Shown: positions 22,339-33,905 of the stretch, in pieces | How the letters are laid out: each line of letters opens with the position of its first letter | How positions within the stretch are numbered: the stretch's first letter is position 1 | Assembly (NCBI GenBank): GCA_030762175.1 | Contig: CM060842.1 | Coordinates: 66,899,001 to 66,963,000, forward strand | Reading direction: 5' to 3' | Source: Metallyticus violacea | Taxonomy: Eukaryota; Arthropoda; Insecta; Mantodea; Metallyticidae | Length of the DNA: 64,000 bases | Notes under the pieces: generated by a model | Databases searched by the model: none | Seen by the model: only the letters and a program-made list of their open reading frames with translations | What the model was told of the DNA's origin: nothing | Program-made: the position numbers and the translations under genes

Positions 22339-22637
22339 TGTCGGTCCTGGTGGTGTAGTGGTAACCATACTTGTCTCCTAAACACAAGATCGCGGGTTCA
22401 AACCCGGCCAGGATCAATGGATTTTTCGGGCGTAATAATCCTAAGTATGACTTCCTTCAGAAGGGAAGTAAAGCCGTGGGTCCTGTGTCGTACATTTACG
22501 GCACGATAAAGAACCTCAAACCTGAAAAAAGAAGCCTCTGAGCAAAATTTGTCGGCCGTTTCACGCCCTGGATTGAATGGGACGCTGATGAACTGAGATT
22601 TTAAAGAGCGTCGGTGAATAAACCAAATTTAAAAAAA
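22339..22637 (+). mobile_element. tRNA-derived SINE, family A, full length
   Basis: Complete head with A box (GGTGTAGTGG) and B box GGTTCAAACCC near 22394-22406, standard body and an A-rich tail. Flanks ATCATGACGT (22329-22338) and ATCATGATGT (22638-22647) make a 10-bp target-site duplication with one difference. Confidence 0.95.
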
Positions 22638-22837
22638 ATCATGATGTCGGCTTTCATGGTAGCAACTAACACCAGCTATTCTTCAAAGTATCTGAATCTG
22701 CTCTAGTTCATCTGTAAGCAAAGTTTATTTACTTCCTGCAAAATCTACTGGAAGTTCAGCTAACGTGAAGACGTAGTTTCTGCGAGATAAAGGACAAGTA
22801 ACAGGTCTTTACTAAAAATGACAAGACAAGAAACGGT

Positions 22838-23150
22838 TACCACTACCCCCGCATTCGTGTCCTCAACCAGGCCAGAGTTCGAGTCTTAATGTCGGTGATC
22901 TGACCCAGTATCCGCCAACTAGTTGAACCACTTGCGGTCAGATTCCAAGTACAGGTCTAGTTAAACCTGGATAACACTTGAACGTTTTCAGGGATGGGGT
23001 CACGACTGGAAACAGAGGTTATACATCATATGTGTATTTAAGGGAACTGGAGATGGCATTTGCCCGTTTGAAGAAGCCTACAACATCGATAACGAAGAAT
23101 CGTGAACGTATATAGTTGCTCTCTACGCCCGAGTCTACAAATGAGCTATT
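22838..23150 (+). mobile_element. Possible further tRNA-derived SINE (family E)
   Basis: A B-box-like GAGTTCGAGTC near 22872 follows a region containing GGTTACCACTACCCCC; a GC-richer body of about 250 bases comes after it. Only one copy is seen in the window and no target-site duplication, so it may be a different repeat or chance. Confidence 0.3.
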
Positions 23151-23204
23151 TATACATTAATCTAATAACGTTGAAGAACTGTAAGCTCAGTCATCAGCAA
23201 TGAG

Positions 23205-23390
23205 ACCGCCAAGGGTGGCCGAGATCGTTAAGGCGCGGACTCGTGCGGGGCAGGTCTGGGGTTTGATTCTCCCCAGGACCGTGTTCCCTGACTGAGCTTT
23301 TTCCAGGTGTTCCTCAGTCCTTATAAATGGCAAATGCCAGGGAGGTACCGCCTGTGGTGCTTTACACTTAAATAGGCGTTACATACTATT
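23205..23390 (+). mobile_element. tRNA-derived SINE, family B, internally shortened
   Basis: Head GGTGGCCGAGATCGTTAAGG (A box) and GGTTTGATTCTCC near 23259-23272 (B box), body with TTCCTCAGTCCTTATAAATG, then a jump from GGGAGGTACC straight into the tail-like CGCCTGTGGTGC. The middle present in the other copies is missing. Confidence 0.85.
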
Positions 23391-23690
23391 AAAAAAAATA
23401 GCAATGAGCAGTGTTCCACTATAAGCCAGAGTTTCTTTCTTGTAAAGCAAGGTCAAGGTAGTTGGATGCTGTGTACCAAAGGTGCCGCGTAAGCTATTAG
23501 TCATTCAAGGCCCCGGATGTTGTTTAAAGGTTGGTTTAGCTTCACTTAGTATGCAAGTGCGCCCAACTTGTAAATGTAGCAAAACATTCTATAGTCAACA
23601 ACGTATTTGCATTGCCAAGACCTATTCTACTTTACGAGGGCGCGGGTGTCATGACAAGTTCTCATAGTAACAATGAAGGAACGAGTTTTT
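23391..23690. other. Unassigned sequence
   Basis: No supported feature. Confidence 0.45.
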
Positions 23691-23699
23691 AACTTGAAA

Positions 23700-24030
23700 A
23701 GTAGTTTTATATTTCAAAATACACTTATTCCATCGATCGCCAATGCCATTTTATAATCTCTGAGGTAGTTTTCCAGAAGACTACAAACATTCTTCTAGAG
23801 TAGTTTGAGCTTTGAGAACACATGTAAGTCAGGGGTTGTCAAATTCGGGGAGTAGGGTGGATGCTCTAACAATTCATGCTTCAAATCCCTCAGTTTTCCC
23901 ATCGCTGAAACACTATAGTACAGACCTGTGCAGCAACGAGAATAATGTAAAGAGCAACCATAGGGACTGCAAGCGCATTCTATGGACGAAGTTGCAGGGC
24001 CACATTTGTATGCTTGCAAGTTGATACGCA
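23700..24030 (-). pseudogene. Mariner transposase C-terminal fragment
   Basis: The minus strand reads GKLRDLKHELLEHPPYSPNL followed by TPDLHVFSKLKLL, the region around the third catalytic residue of mariner transposases (family form HPPYSPDLxPxDxxxFxxLK). Upstream residues are only weakly alignable and no terminal repeats were found. A solitary, strongly eroded fragment. Confidence 0.65.
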
Positions 24031-24175
24031 CTCAGCAGTGGATTATGAGCGTGAGGAAAACATGTTTCAAACAAGTGCCAGGGAGTCTAAATAGAACTTA
24101 AGACTCCAACTTTAAAAAACTAAAGGGAAGAGTTCTTTTTTACAGAATTGGACAATGTTGCAAAGTGTATGGTGT

Positions 24176-24454
24176 TTTTTTTTTTTAAATTTTATTTATG
24201 GACGCTCTTTAACATCTCAGGTCATCATCGTCCCATTCAAATCAGGGCGTGAAACGGCCGACAAAATTTACTCAGAGGTCTCTTCTTTCAGGCTTGAGGT
24301 TTTTATGTGCCGTAAATGTGAACCCACTTCCCTTCCGAAGGAAGCCATACCTAGGGGGTTTTAACGCCAGAAAAATTTTCATTAATGCTGGCCGGGATCG
24401 AACCAGCGATCTTGGGTTTAAAAGGCATATATGATTACCACTACACCACCAAAA
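24176..24454 (-). mobile_element. tRNA-derived SINE, family A
   Basis: Reverse-strand copy, more diverged than the others (several small deletions in the body, B box GGATCGAACC). TGTATGGTGT occurs at 24166-24175 and 24455-24464, a perfect 10-bp target-site duplication. Confidence 0.95.
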
Positions 24455-24464
24455 TGTATGGTGT

Positions 24465-25489
24465 GTCAAAACGTTAAACCATAAAAAAGTTTAATCTTAG
24501 TAAGGAATATGACGAGATTAAAAACCAGCGTGCGACAGAATAAGAGAAATTAAAGGCAGCATTAACAAAGCAGGAAGTAGTGTAATTTATTTAAAGTTAA
24601 TATGATTATGTATTACACACCTTGAAGATTTAGTTTCACTCCGCTAATTCTCCAATTCTGTGTTGTTTCAATTGAAGAGCATAATTACATTGAATGCTCA
24701 TCTTGTACATCGTGGCAGGCAAGCCAATCCTATACATTCAGAAAGCCCTAGAGTTTTGTGTTTGTAGAACTGACTTGATGTTAAGCTAACATTCCGAAAT
24801 ACAACTCGGTGTTCATCTGCTTTGTGTTTTAGTTGACACAGTTTTCCGCCATGGACTGGTGTTTAGCCGTAGTGTGACGGACATGGAAATGTCAGAGAAT
24901 AATATAGAACTCAGTGAAGCCGAGTTCCTGCGACACCACAGCGGACAGCCTGTCATGTTCCACTTGCATCTATTGTTGATGCTGCACACCTCTCATTTCA
25001 CGGAAAGGTACGAAACCATTTTCATGAATCCTTTGTTGGCCATCAATTCCAGTTTCTCGTCGAAAGGGAATGGGAGTTAAGAGATGGATGAAGTCCAATA
25101 AATTGAATTAATAAATGGGGTTGTTAGTTTTTTTTAAGTAAAATTCATCTTTGCTGCTGCGCTAATTCCAATTGGTAAACCCTCAAACTAGTTTCTAATA
25201 CTAAAGTTTTTCAAATAATTTCCAAGAAATGCTCACAACTTCATGTTTTATTATTCTTTCAACACATTTCCTTGATTCTGAATGGTATACTATTTTTTCC
25301 ATCATATGTTTCCGTTTCACAGTTTTGTTTTTCAGCGATTTTGCAATGACGGGTTGTCTTTCGACCGCAGGTTACTCTTTTGCGAATCGATCATTTCAAA
25401 CGTATGCCTTTAGGATTACCAAAATAATTTTTCCCAATGCCAATTTTTTAGAATGCTTTTGTTTAAATGTGTGCTCATCGACATCATTA
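24465..25489. other. Unassigned sequence
   Basis: AT-rich; short frames at 24859-25080 and 25229-25495 are not supported by any recognised similarity. Confidence 0.45.
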
Positions 25490-26110
25490 TATTAGACCAC
25501 AAGACCTATTACGGTCTTCTTGCACTTTCAATCCATCTCTTCGGAGGTAGACCGAAGGGCCGCGTTTCAAAATTCATTCTCTCCAAATTATTGATATATC
25601 AATTGTTCTATATATGAAGTTTTATAATGTCTTAATTTCTAATGTAATTAAAGTTTGCGCATCTAGCTATCCTTCCCATTTCGCAGGTAATACTTTGTTT
25701 TTTCTTCCCAAAGTCCAAGCTTCACTACAATAAGAGAGGGCAGGTTTTGTAAAAATATTATGAAAACCTTTTAGAGCATATGGGGTTGAAGACATTATTG
25801 CAAAACACGTATTTATTAATTTGCTGTGAAAGATCCCTTTGGTGTGCAAATATATCCTTTCCAATTTGTTCTAGATAAATTTTGCTTCGAATGGGTTGTT
25901 TTAACATCAAATGCCATGTTTTGTTTTCTCGGTTAAAATTTCCATTACATTTCCTGCTCGTCTGATGGAGATTTTAACTTTGAGTGTTGCAAGCCCTCTT
26001 CTGAAAACGCCAGTAATTCCATATCGTCCGCAAAGAGCAAGACATAAATTTGTACATTTCTATTTATAGTAATGCCTGGTGGTTCTTTGCATTTCTTGGT
26101 GATTGCAATG
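25490..26110 (-). mobile_element. Degenerate non-LTR retrotransposon reverse transcriptase fragment
   Basis: Minus strand, several frames. Blocks in order: RNVQIYVLLFADDMELLAFS near 26000-26060 with the catalytic FADD of reverse transcriptase; FTKPALSYCSEAWTLGRKNK near 25700-25760, matching the xRPxLxYGSEtWTL segment that follows the palm domain in many arthropod LINEs; and RPFGLPPKRWIESARRP near 25515-25565, matching the terminal GRPxkRWxdxv region. Many stops and shifts. It is the C-terminal half of an old element. Confidence 0.8.
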
Positions 26111-26247
26111 TGTTTTAACAACATAAAAATATGTTATACATAATTTTAATGTACTAAATCGTGAGCGCCTGAATTAAAAATTTAAAAACGCATTTGAAAT
26201 TTCAAAGGGAGTTTATTTACTAAAGTTTATAAAGAAAAGTTCAATCT

Positions 26248-26544
26248 TTTTTTTTTTATTGATTTATTTATGGACGCTCTTCAATATCTCAGGTCTCAGC
26301 GTCCCATTCAATTCAGGGCGTGAAATGGCCGACAAATTTTGCTCAGAGGCCTCTCTTTCAGGCTTGAGGTTCTTTTTCGTGCCGTAAATCTACGACACGG
26401 GACCCACGGCTTTACTTCCCTTCCGAAGGAAGTCATTCTTAGCATTTTTACGCCCGAAAAAATCCATCGGTCCTGGCCGGGTTCGAACCCGCGTTCTTGG
26501 GTGTACGAGGCAAGTATGGTAACCACTACACCACCAGGACCGAC
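26248..26544 (-). mobile_element. tRNA-derived SINE, family A, well preserved
   Basis: Near consensus, with a poly-T stretch representing the A-rich tail at the left and a canonical B box (GGTTCGAACCCGC) near 26480-26492. AAAGTTCAATCT at 26236-26247 and 26545-26556 is a perfect 12-bp target-site duplication. Confidence 0.97.
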
Positions 26545-26556
26545 AAAGTTCAATCT

Positions 26557-27860
26557 GCTTTGACGGATATGCAACAGCATTTCTGCTTGTACTACCTCGG
26601 CCGTTATTATTCTGAGAAAGATTAGGATATTGCTTGGAGAAATCTCGTACACGGCTGCAGAAAATAAATTGGAAAAAATGTAAAATACTTTGTAGAATTC
26701 ATCATGTCTAAAAGAGTCTTTGTATTATACCAGAACAATGCATATTCATTCAACCTGTAAATTAATTAAACTCTCAATAATGGTTAGGCTAAAACAGTGT
26801 ACAGCTGCTGATAGGTAAAGGAGAACGCATTCAGTACAGAGTCCTTGCCATATATCCCTTCAAAGCGCTAAACAAATAAAAACAATTTTTGATTGGAATC
26901 TAAATCTTTGGAAAGCTGCCTCGGTTTACATCGATTTTTAATAAATTTGTCCCAAAGCATGCGCTCATACTCTAAATCACTTTCCCATCAACCTTAAGAT
27001 ACAAAACAGCGTTACAGAGATGATTCTACTTGCACACTATCCATTAAAGATTGTTACGACCCGAATTCACATATAAAACTGGTATAATTTATGGCTAATG
27101 ATAAATGTTACTGCAAAACATTCCACGAAATCCTTGAAATAATCACACTTACTCTTCGCATGGTCAACATAAACTGATTATTACACTCAGTAAGTATTTT
27201 TAACACAAATGACGTTAATAGCTGCCTTCTGTGCGCACCAAGGTGGAATTAACCGTCTCCTGGAACTGTATTACGTACTTACCATTTGAACAGAAAGCAC
27301 AAGGGCTAAGTTCGAGAAATGTTTATGAAATCTCCCGTTGCCGTAGATCTTATATATTCGTTCATTGAAAGCAGCACAACCGTGCATTTCTTTAAACAAC
27401 TTGATGCGACAAACGTTTTCACCGAACGAAGATAAACAAAATACTGAATCATCGATTGTCCAGCCTTTGTGTCCCCTCCCCCATTTCTCCTTATTCTTAT
27501 TTCCCTGTTTTCCGCTTAATTTTTGCACACTTTTACTGAAACATCCTGTATATAGAGAATGCACTGTTAAAATAGTTTGTGTTCTGTAAACATCGCTACA
27601 AGACTCAGTTTGAGTTTACAACTATGTATAATTGCTCTTTTTGCTGCAAATATATTCTGTTTGAGTATTCCATGCACAGTGACCCCAAACAATTACACCA
27701 TAGGAAAACGAGGATATATAAGTACATAATATGCCATTTTCAGTGTTTTTAGTATCATTAAATTTTGGCATTCTTCCCAGTAGGAACAATCCTGAAGTAA
27801 TTTATTGCAAAACTTATCCCAAATAAGATTATTATCAGAATAAATTAATGTTTTATTAGA
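26557..27860. other. Unassigned sequence with a possible transposon end
   Basis: The minus strand at 27541-27565 reads TATACAGGATGTTTCAGTAA, typical of ends of arthropod DNA elements, and a 97-codon frame follows it (27271-27564 minus), but no transposase motif was recognised. The rest is AT-rich. Confidence 0.35.
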
Positions 27861-27863
27861 GTA

Positions 27864-28870
27864 ATACAGTGATGGAAAAATTATTACATACCTCCCTCTC
27901 TTTCGCATTTGTAATTATGACTTTGACAATGATTAATTTAAATCTATTGTTGTTCACTTGTTGCTCCTGTATTCCTGTCTCCATTATATTTCCAAGTGCA
28001 TTTTTATTAACAACACTACACTGCTTATTGTTATTTTCTCAGTTTACACTGCAGAAATACAATCTAGATTCATTTCTAATTGAGACATTGTGGTGACAAG
28101 ATAGGCAAAGGAGTGGAATTAATGCCAAGGAAGAAAAGTTATTGCTGGGTCTAAGCACTAGAGACATAGCCTCTAGAACAGGTTTTCATCAGTCTACCTT
28201 ATCAAGAGTAATAAAGAAATACAGGATGATGGAAAATGTTGACCGGCAGAGGCACGAAAAGGGCATCTACTCCAAACTCCAAACCAGGAGAGGACATTAA
28301 AAAGAATGTGTCTCAGTGATCGTTGGCTATTCATCCTCTCAGAACGGAAGTAATAGAGGAAAGACATGTGTGGCGTTTCAGTGATCAGCGGAACTATCAG
28401 ACTCCTTAAAGCCAGGACTTCCTGCCCGTCGATCCACAAAGAAATCTTTGCTGACTAAACCAATAAGATAGAAATGACTATAATGGGCAAAAGAGCATGC
28501 AGCATCGGTAGCAGAGATGGGCAATAGGATATTTTTTTTAGCTGAGTTTAAATTTAATCTGAATGGCTTCAATTGGAAAGTGAACGTGCGTTGCAGAAGT
28601 GCTGAAGAACTGAATGTTGCCTTTATGCATAACACAAACAGTGAAGGATCCACTAAAATAGCCCGAAGTTGGGAAGTTACGGGGAATGTTATTGTAAGAA
28701 ACAATTCAAGCAATACAAGAGAATTCCAAGAGACAATTGTGCCCATGTGGTTTCATGAACTGACTAAGGAATATTAGCATTGCAATTTGACTTTCTCAAT
28801 ATCCAAACGATGCCAGGCAGCGATTCAAGCAAGCGGTGAAACAACAAACCGCTAATGAAAACAACGCAGT
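27864..28870 (+). mobile_element. Degenerate Tc1-like element
   Basis: A Tc1-style left end ACAGTGATGGAAAAATTATT starts near 27866, followed by a transposase remnant at 28110-28850. The corresponding right inverted end was not found. The middle of the transposase is missing, so the element is non-functional. Confidence 0.65.
28110..28850 (+). pseudogene. Tc1-like transposase pseudogene, internally deleted
   Basis: In order: KLLLGLSTRDIASRTGFHQS (first helix-turn-helix) and TLSRVIKKYRMMENVDRQ; SLAIHPLRTEVIEERHVW; LKPGLPARRSTKKSLLTKPI, the classic end of the second HTH; then FKFNLNGFNWKVNVRCRSAE near 28545-28610, where family members have SDESxFxLxGxDGxxxVxR, and finally SKRCQAAIQASGETTN near 28810-28850, the usual C-terminus. 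The segment with the second and third catalytic acids is absent. Frameshifts separate the blocks. Confidence 0.8.
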
Positions 28871-29166
28871 CGATTATGCAGTTGGATTTTCTAAAAGTTA
28901 ACTTTTATATTTATTAATATACCATGTTTCATTAATTTGTTATAACTGCATAATAACATATTGAATATTTTAAAATAATAAATAGGCAAATATATTCACA
29001 ATCTAACTTTACTTGTTTCTGCCAGTACTCAACTTCTATTTCCATTTGCAATAAACATGTATGATAAATAAATAAAAATTAAGTGTGCATATCAATAACA
29101 ATAATGTATTAACATATGTGGAAAAATATGAAAGAGAACGATTAAATTAAAAAATTAAAAGATCAC
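28871..29166. other. Unassigned AT-rich sequence
   Basis: Nothing supported. Confidence 0.5.
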
Positions 29167-29990
29167 AATGACTATTTCACTCATGTAATGTCATCTTAAA
29201 ACCGACCAATGAAACGAAACAAAAGTTTGAATTTTGACCAGTCACAGCCGGATTACTAAAATTATCGAAGAAAAAATATCAAATCTGTTTTATCACGCGA
29301 CGTGCATTTGTCTTGTGGTCAGTGTAGCCAACTCTATGCCTCCACTATATAATTCCTGAACACACTCGCTGACCACTTTTGCTAGAGGAGGTGGCCAACA
29401 ATTTCATTGCAACAAAAACACGGACAATCGTCAATTATAACGCAAAATGAAAGCGTTTTGGTGATGAGCCAAGTGTGCAAATGGATCTTATCGTTAGGAG
29501 CTCCAAATCACAGAATACAGAGAAAAATAGAGACACTGTATGTTATCTTCCCCTCTCCCAAATGGTATTATAAAATCGAACGGTAGCGATTGCAATAGTC
29601 GACTTTTGTCCATTTCAGTCTCACGGTTTCTGAATAGAACATATATTCATACGTACAACAAGTATTAATATTCTGCGCGAATTTCAAATATATATTACTT
29701 TTATTCTTACTCTATTCATGAAACAGTCCTAAACCCGTATTTTGCTCTTCTTTATTGGCGTTACTGACAATCGGCATTCTTCTGTCGCAAGATTGCTTGA
29801 AAAAGTCAAGTACAAATATACATAATTACAATTTTTAAGCCAAGTTTAGAGGAATTATATTTAAATTCTTATTTTATTCGTGAAACAGTCCTAACAAATC
29901 CTAATACATAAGTCGAGGGTCTGAGCTTTCCAGATAAATTCACGAACGTAATGAATTTATCGGTAATCTCAGACCCTTTGGTGATAATAC
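29167..29990 (-). repeat. Repeat H, copy H2 (reverse orientation)
   Basis: Same family as H1 and H3. The hairpin end is at the right: GAGGGTCTGAG (29915-29925) pairs with CTCAGACCCT (29968-29977), with inner pairing of GATAAATTCA and TGAATTTATC around CGAACGTAA, the most complete hairpin of the three. The other end carries GACCAATGAAACGAAAC (intact CCAAT), CCAGTCACAGC (second CCAAT altered) and ATGTCAT where H1 and H3 have a full CRE. It also shows an internal direct repeat (GGACTGTTTCAYGAATARA, twice about 170 bases apart). No conserved reading frame. Confidence 0.85.
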
Positions 29991-31030
29991 TTATGAAAAC
30001 ATTTAAGGGTGATGCAATAACATTTTCTACCTCGGTAATATTAGCAGTTAAGAAGGGTGGGAAAATTAAATCTATGCGCCGCATATACGTAGAGTGTTTA
30101 TAAATCTAAACAACCCTTTATTACTGGAATAAAATACAGTAAAAACGCTTGCGACATTATCTCCTTGGGAACGGAGAATTATGTCACAGCATAGGACCAA
30201 TGCGCATAGAAATGACGACTATGTTGCGTCAGTCACACACGCATTGCATGTTTGATTTTTCACACGGTGGTCTACAGAACCCTTGAAGGTAGCGGAAAAA
30301 AGAGGAAATTGCTGCAGCCCAGTTCTGACTGAGAATTGTGTTCCGCTTCCCAACTTACGTTTTACATCACCTTCCGAGCTCAAGGTCTACGTGATTTCTA
30401 AACGTTTTATATTTTTGCGCAGTAGATAAAGATGGGACACATTATTATGCTTAAAGTCTTAGTATATCTTGTTGGGTATAATCTTCTTCTGCTGCTTCAT
30501 GGTATAGGCTCTTAAGTATGTTGCAGCTTTGCTCAGCCATCTAATATCTGATCGATCAATATTTCTCTTGCCAATAGCCTCATATCTACTAATGCACTTT
30601 ATCATCAGAGCCCGCAAGTTTATTTATTTTGGTTAAAAGAGGCAGGAAAAATAGTTCTGAAAATAGGAAGTAATATAACTAAAATAGACATTTATTAAAA
30701 GTAAAAACAGAGAGCAATATCACTCAATAATGAAAATAGATATTTAACATATTTAATACTTTCTTTATCACACAACTTCAACTTAGTTTTTTTTTTTTTT
30801 TTTTTTTGGTTACAAGCAACAAACAGATCTAAACCTCCCCCCAAGGTATAACTGCCATAGTCAGCTGCTTGACATAGAGAACATTTTTCATCATGGAAAA
30901 AGGGCGTTCTACTTCCAATTAAGTGACTGAAGCATATTTAAAACAAGCTATTTCGGAAGGACTAATGCCAGTTACAACAGAACATTCGCCTTTCAGAACA
31001 TGAAAATGTTGATCAAGACAAAGTAAAGTA
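29991..31030. other. Mostly unassigned sequence
   Basis: A poly-T tract lies at 30788-30807. A minus-strand stretch at 30450-30640 reads DIRWLSKAATYLRAYTMKQQ and may be another LINE remnant, but the similarity is too weak to call. The rest shows nothing. Confidence 0.4.
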
Positions 31031-31303
31031 GTTTTGAATAGCCTGGCGGACGAGCTAAAGATGTGGTTTCTGATCCGAGTTCATTTTCTGTTTATGCGTT
31101 TATTGGGGAATTAGGTTAGTATCTCTCTTACTTCCATACTCAACACATTGTAAGTCCGTTTATTGCACAGCTGTATCGCTCTCATCTTTCTCGCTTGCAA
31201 TTGTTCGTTAACTTATGCAGCTGAGTAGTTACCCCCTTCACAAAATTCCTAGAATTGCCTCGAGCAGATCGATACAAGGTCATTCGCCAGGACTATTCAA
31301 AAC
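31031..31303. mobile_element. 273-bp MITE with TA duplication
   Basis: The left end GTTTTGAATAGCCTGGCGGA is mirrored at the right by CGCCAGGACTATTCAAAAC, an imperfect inverted repeat of about 20 bp with one extra base. TA flanks both sides (31029-31030 and 31304-31305). The interior has no coding capacity. The TA target suggests mobilisation by a Tc1/mariner-type transposase, which is inference. Confidence 0.7.
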
Positions 31304-31305
31304 TA

Positions 31306-31745
31306 TAGTATTTCCCTCGTCCTCTCTATTTCCCGGTATTAGTATGCCCGTGGTAACCGAGCGTTCCTTTCACTAATGCATATTCTATATAAAGAGCTTA
31401 AGTGAATGGGATGAGGAGAAAGTTTCTGACTGCTTGAAAAAAATTAAAATATAACAAGGTTCTCATTAGATATCTTTGTGAGGTAAACATGTCATTTACT
31501 TTTTATAACTTTTGTTTCACTTCCATGTATTGAAACTCTTTAAGTGCTTTTAAAATGCGTAAATAATCGCAGAAAAATCCCTAACGATCCAAAACAGGCA
31601 AAAAGAAGTTTTAAACCTTAAAATGTGCAACAGAAGCCAAAATAGGCAAAATAAAAACTGGCCCTACAGATTCCAAATGTACGGAAACGTGTCATTTCTA
31701 TCTGACTCTTAAATATATCCACCCAGATAGAAAAGAAATTTTCCT
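31306..31745. other. Unassigned sequence
   Basis: Nothing supported. Confidence 0.5.
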
Positions 31746-31749
31746 ATAT

Positions 31750-32060
31750 TCTAGGCTCTGCTTATCTTCATTGTACTTGGTCCATCATTCTTCCAGTAAT
31801 TGACAACATAATCAAGGACGCTGCGGATGTTAAGGCTTTCTCCAATTTCTTCATTTCTAATATTATTTAGCTGCGACACTCCCCAGCTACCTCTTGGAAA
31901 ATCTAATTTTTGCTTCCTGCAATCTATTTCTAGCTTTCTTTCTTAACGTCCATGTCACATTTCTGATTTTATAATATTTAATCTGTCTCTCTCTTCTAAT
32001 TTTATTGCGAAATGTGTTTCTGATACTACCGCACATTTTATTAAATGCGACTATTTGTGG
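31750..32060 (-). mobile_element. LINE reverse transcriptase C-terminal fragment
   Basis: The minus strand reads RRERQIKYYKIRNVTWTLRK followed by KARNRLQEAKIRFSKR and, after shifts, SVAAK and QLLEE..WTKYNEDK. This matches the xxxFYKxxxxPxxxYGSExWTLxxxxxxrLxaaEmrFlR block and following region of arthropod non-LTR elements, with the YGSE part deleted. Same region of the protein as the fragment at 25690-25760 but from a different family. Confidence 0.6.
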
Positions 32061-33311
32061 TAGATATCTGTGCTTCTATGAAAGCTGTAACAGCGAATGT
32101 GATGAAGTTAACTATGTTGGGTGTATACCATCATTTTGTTTACATCAAGACAGATCTTCCACCATGCGAGATGTTTTATTTTACCTGCAGGTATATCATA
32201 AATTAACAACTGAAGACATCCTGGATCCAGCGTTTCTTTCACCTGTAGTCGCATCTAGGGAACGTTTTAGTGTCCAGAGTTAGTTCCCTAATTACAAGCT
32301 ACTTGGCAATATAAAAAGTTAATTGATTTATTGCTGGATTAATTGTTTTCCTAACACTATTGTAGAGTTTACCGAAAAAGCCATCGATTTTGATTTCTCT
32401 TTTGAGAATGTAAGACTTAATAATTTAAATATAATGATTAACTTGAAATAAGCAGGTGTTTTCATAGAACGTGGAAACATTTCTGGAACATGCACAACAA
32501 GAGAACGAGAAGGGATAGTTTGGCTCAAAAAGAGTTTTATCAATTTCGCTATATCCCCAAATGAAACAACATTGTCTCAATGTTATAATTTTATGAAGCT
32601 TTACAGTTGCCTCGATTTTTCGTTAATCACTTTCGACAGTTTAAATGCGTTTGACGACAAACTTTTTTTTTTGTAAGAGTTCATCGAAAGACAAAGAGGC
32701 AAGTTCAAAAAGTGCGTTTATTTCAATTATTCTATTGAGACAGGATAATAAGTGCATTTAAAATAATGTAATTCATTCCGAATAAGTTTAAAATCGAGCT
32801 AACTTGCTTTACGTTACGAAAAGCAAATACAAAATGATGAGCATCGCCATTAGGTTTCATACTCAACCAGCGCTAGAATGTTTATTTTGCATACGTTTGC
32901 CATATGGCCTGCAGAGTTCAAAGTCAACTAGGGCAGCAATACAGCTGATGCTACTCGAAAAGAGAGGTACCCAAATACATACCTAAATAGTGAATATCTA
33001 TACTTACGTTTTTTAAATCCAAACTGAATTGTGGCATCAAAATTTAGTAAGATGTTGCCTTTACATATTGTATTAGTAGTTGCTATAGCCATTCCACACA
33101 AAACAACAAACGATACAAAAATGCAGAGACATGTTTGACACTATAGGCAATGTTGTTTGAGAGGTAACTGACGAAATCAGAAGTTCTGCATGCTAATTAC
33201 CAACATTTTGAGAATCTTATATTATTGCACAAGTTAAGCAAGACTTAAAGTTCCCCCTTTGATGTTTTCATGTCGAAATGTGTATGAATTTTTAGGCCCC
33301 TATATATACAC
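32061..33311. other. Unassigned AT-rich sequence
   Basis: No supported feature. Confidence 0.5.
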
Positions 33312-33317
33312 ACTTGG

Positions 33318-33590
33318 TTTATTTATGGGCGCTCTTTAACATCTCAGATCATCAGCGTCCCATTCATCTCAAGGTGTGAAACGGCCGATAAATTTTGCTC
33401 AGAATCCTCCTCTTTCAGGCTTAAGATTCGTTTACATGCCGTAAATCTACAACATTGTACCCATGGTTTTACTTCCTTCCAATTTAGAGTTTTTACGCCC
33501 GAAAAAAATCCATCAACCCTGGCCGGGATTGAACCCGCGATCTTGGGTTTAAGAGGAAAGTATGGTTATTATTACACCACCAGGACCGAC
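33318..33590 (-). mobile_element. tRNA-derived SINE, family A
   Basis: Reverse-strand copy with a shortened body (part of the segment with the GGAAGGGAAG motif is lost) and a mutated B box (GGATTGAACCC). The possible duplication ACTTGG at 33312-33317 and 33589-33594 overlaps element sequence, so the exact ends are uncertain. Confidence 0.92.
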
Positions 33591-33772
33591 TTGGCAGAGA
33601 TAGATGAGATGAATTATTTAATATGTGTCTTCATATTATTTATTCTTTATGGTTATCCATGTTCATAAAATTGCCAACAGGACCAAGTTTTGTTAACAGA
33701 AGAAATATCTCGTACACTCGTTTGCTAAGAACTCTAATCTTTGTTTAATGATAACTGTCAGCTATTTGCTAG

Positions 33773-33774
<2 letters not shown>

Positions 33775-33808
<34 letters not shown>
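33775..33808. repeat. (TTA)n microsatellite
   Basis: About eleven perfect trinucleotide units. Confidence 0.95.
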
Positions 33809-33809
<1 letters not shown>

Positions 33810-33837
33810 GCAAAACATATTAAATAAATTGGCTGCC

Positions 33838-33905
33838 TCCGTAGCTTTTTTGCGAATATTAATCCGGAGGTCCTGGGTTGCGTTCCCGGACATGTCAAGC
33901 GAACA
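33838..33905 (+). mobile_element. Family C SINE, head fragment
   Basis: AATCCGGAGGTCCTGGGTTG matches the B-box region of the 13812-14085 copy (B box decayed to GGTTGCGTTCC). The A box region is poorly kept. The similarity stops where an AT-rich segment starts. Confidence 0.55.

Noticed and set aside
30450..30640. Additional LINE fragment on minus
   Set aside because: One short protein-like stretch without any diagnostic reverse transcriptase or RNase H motif.
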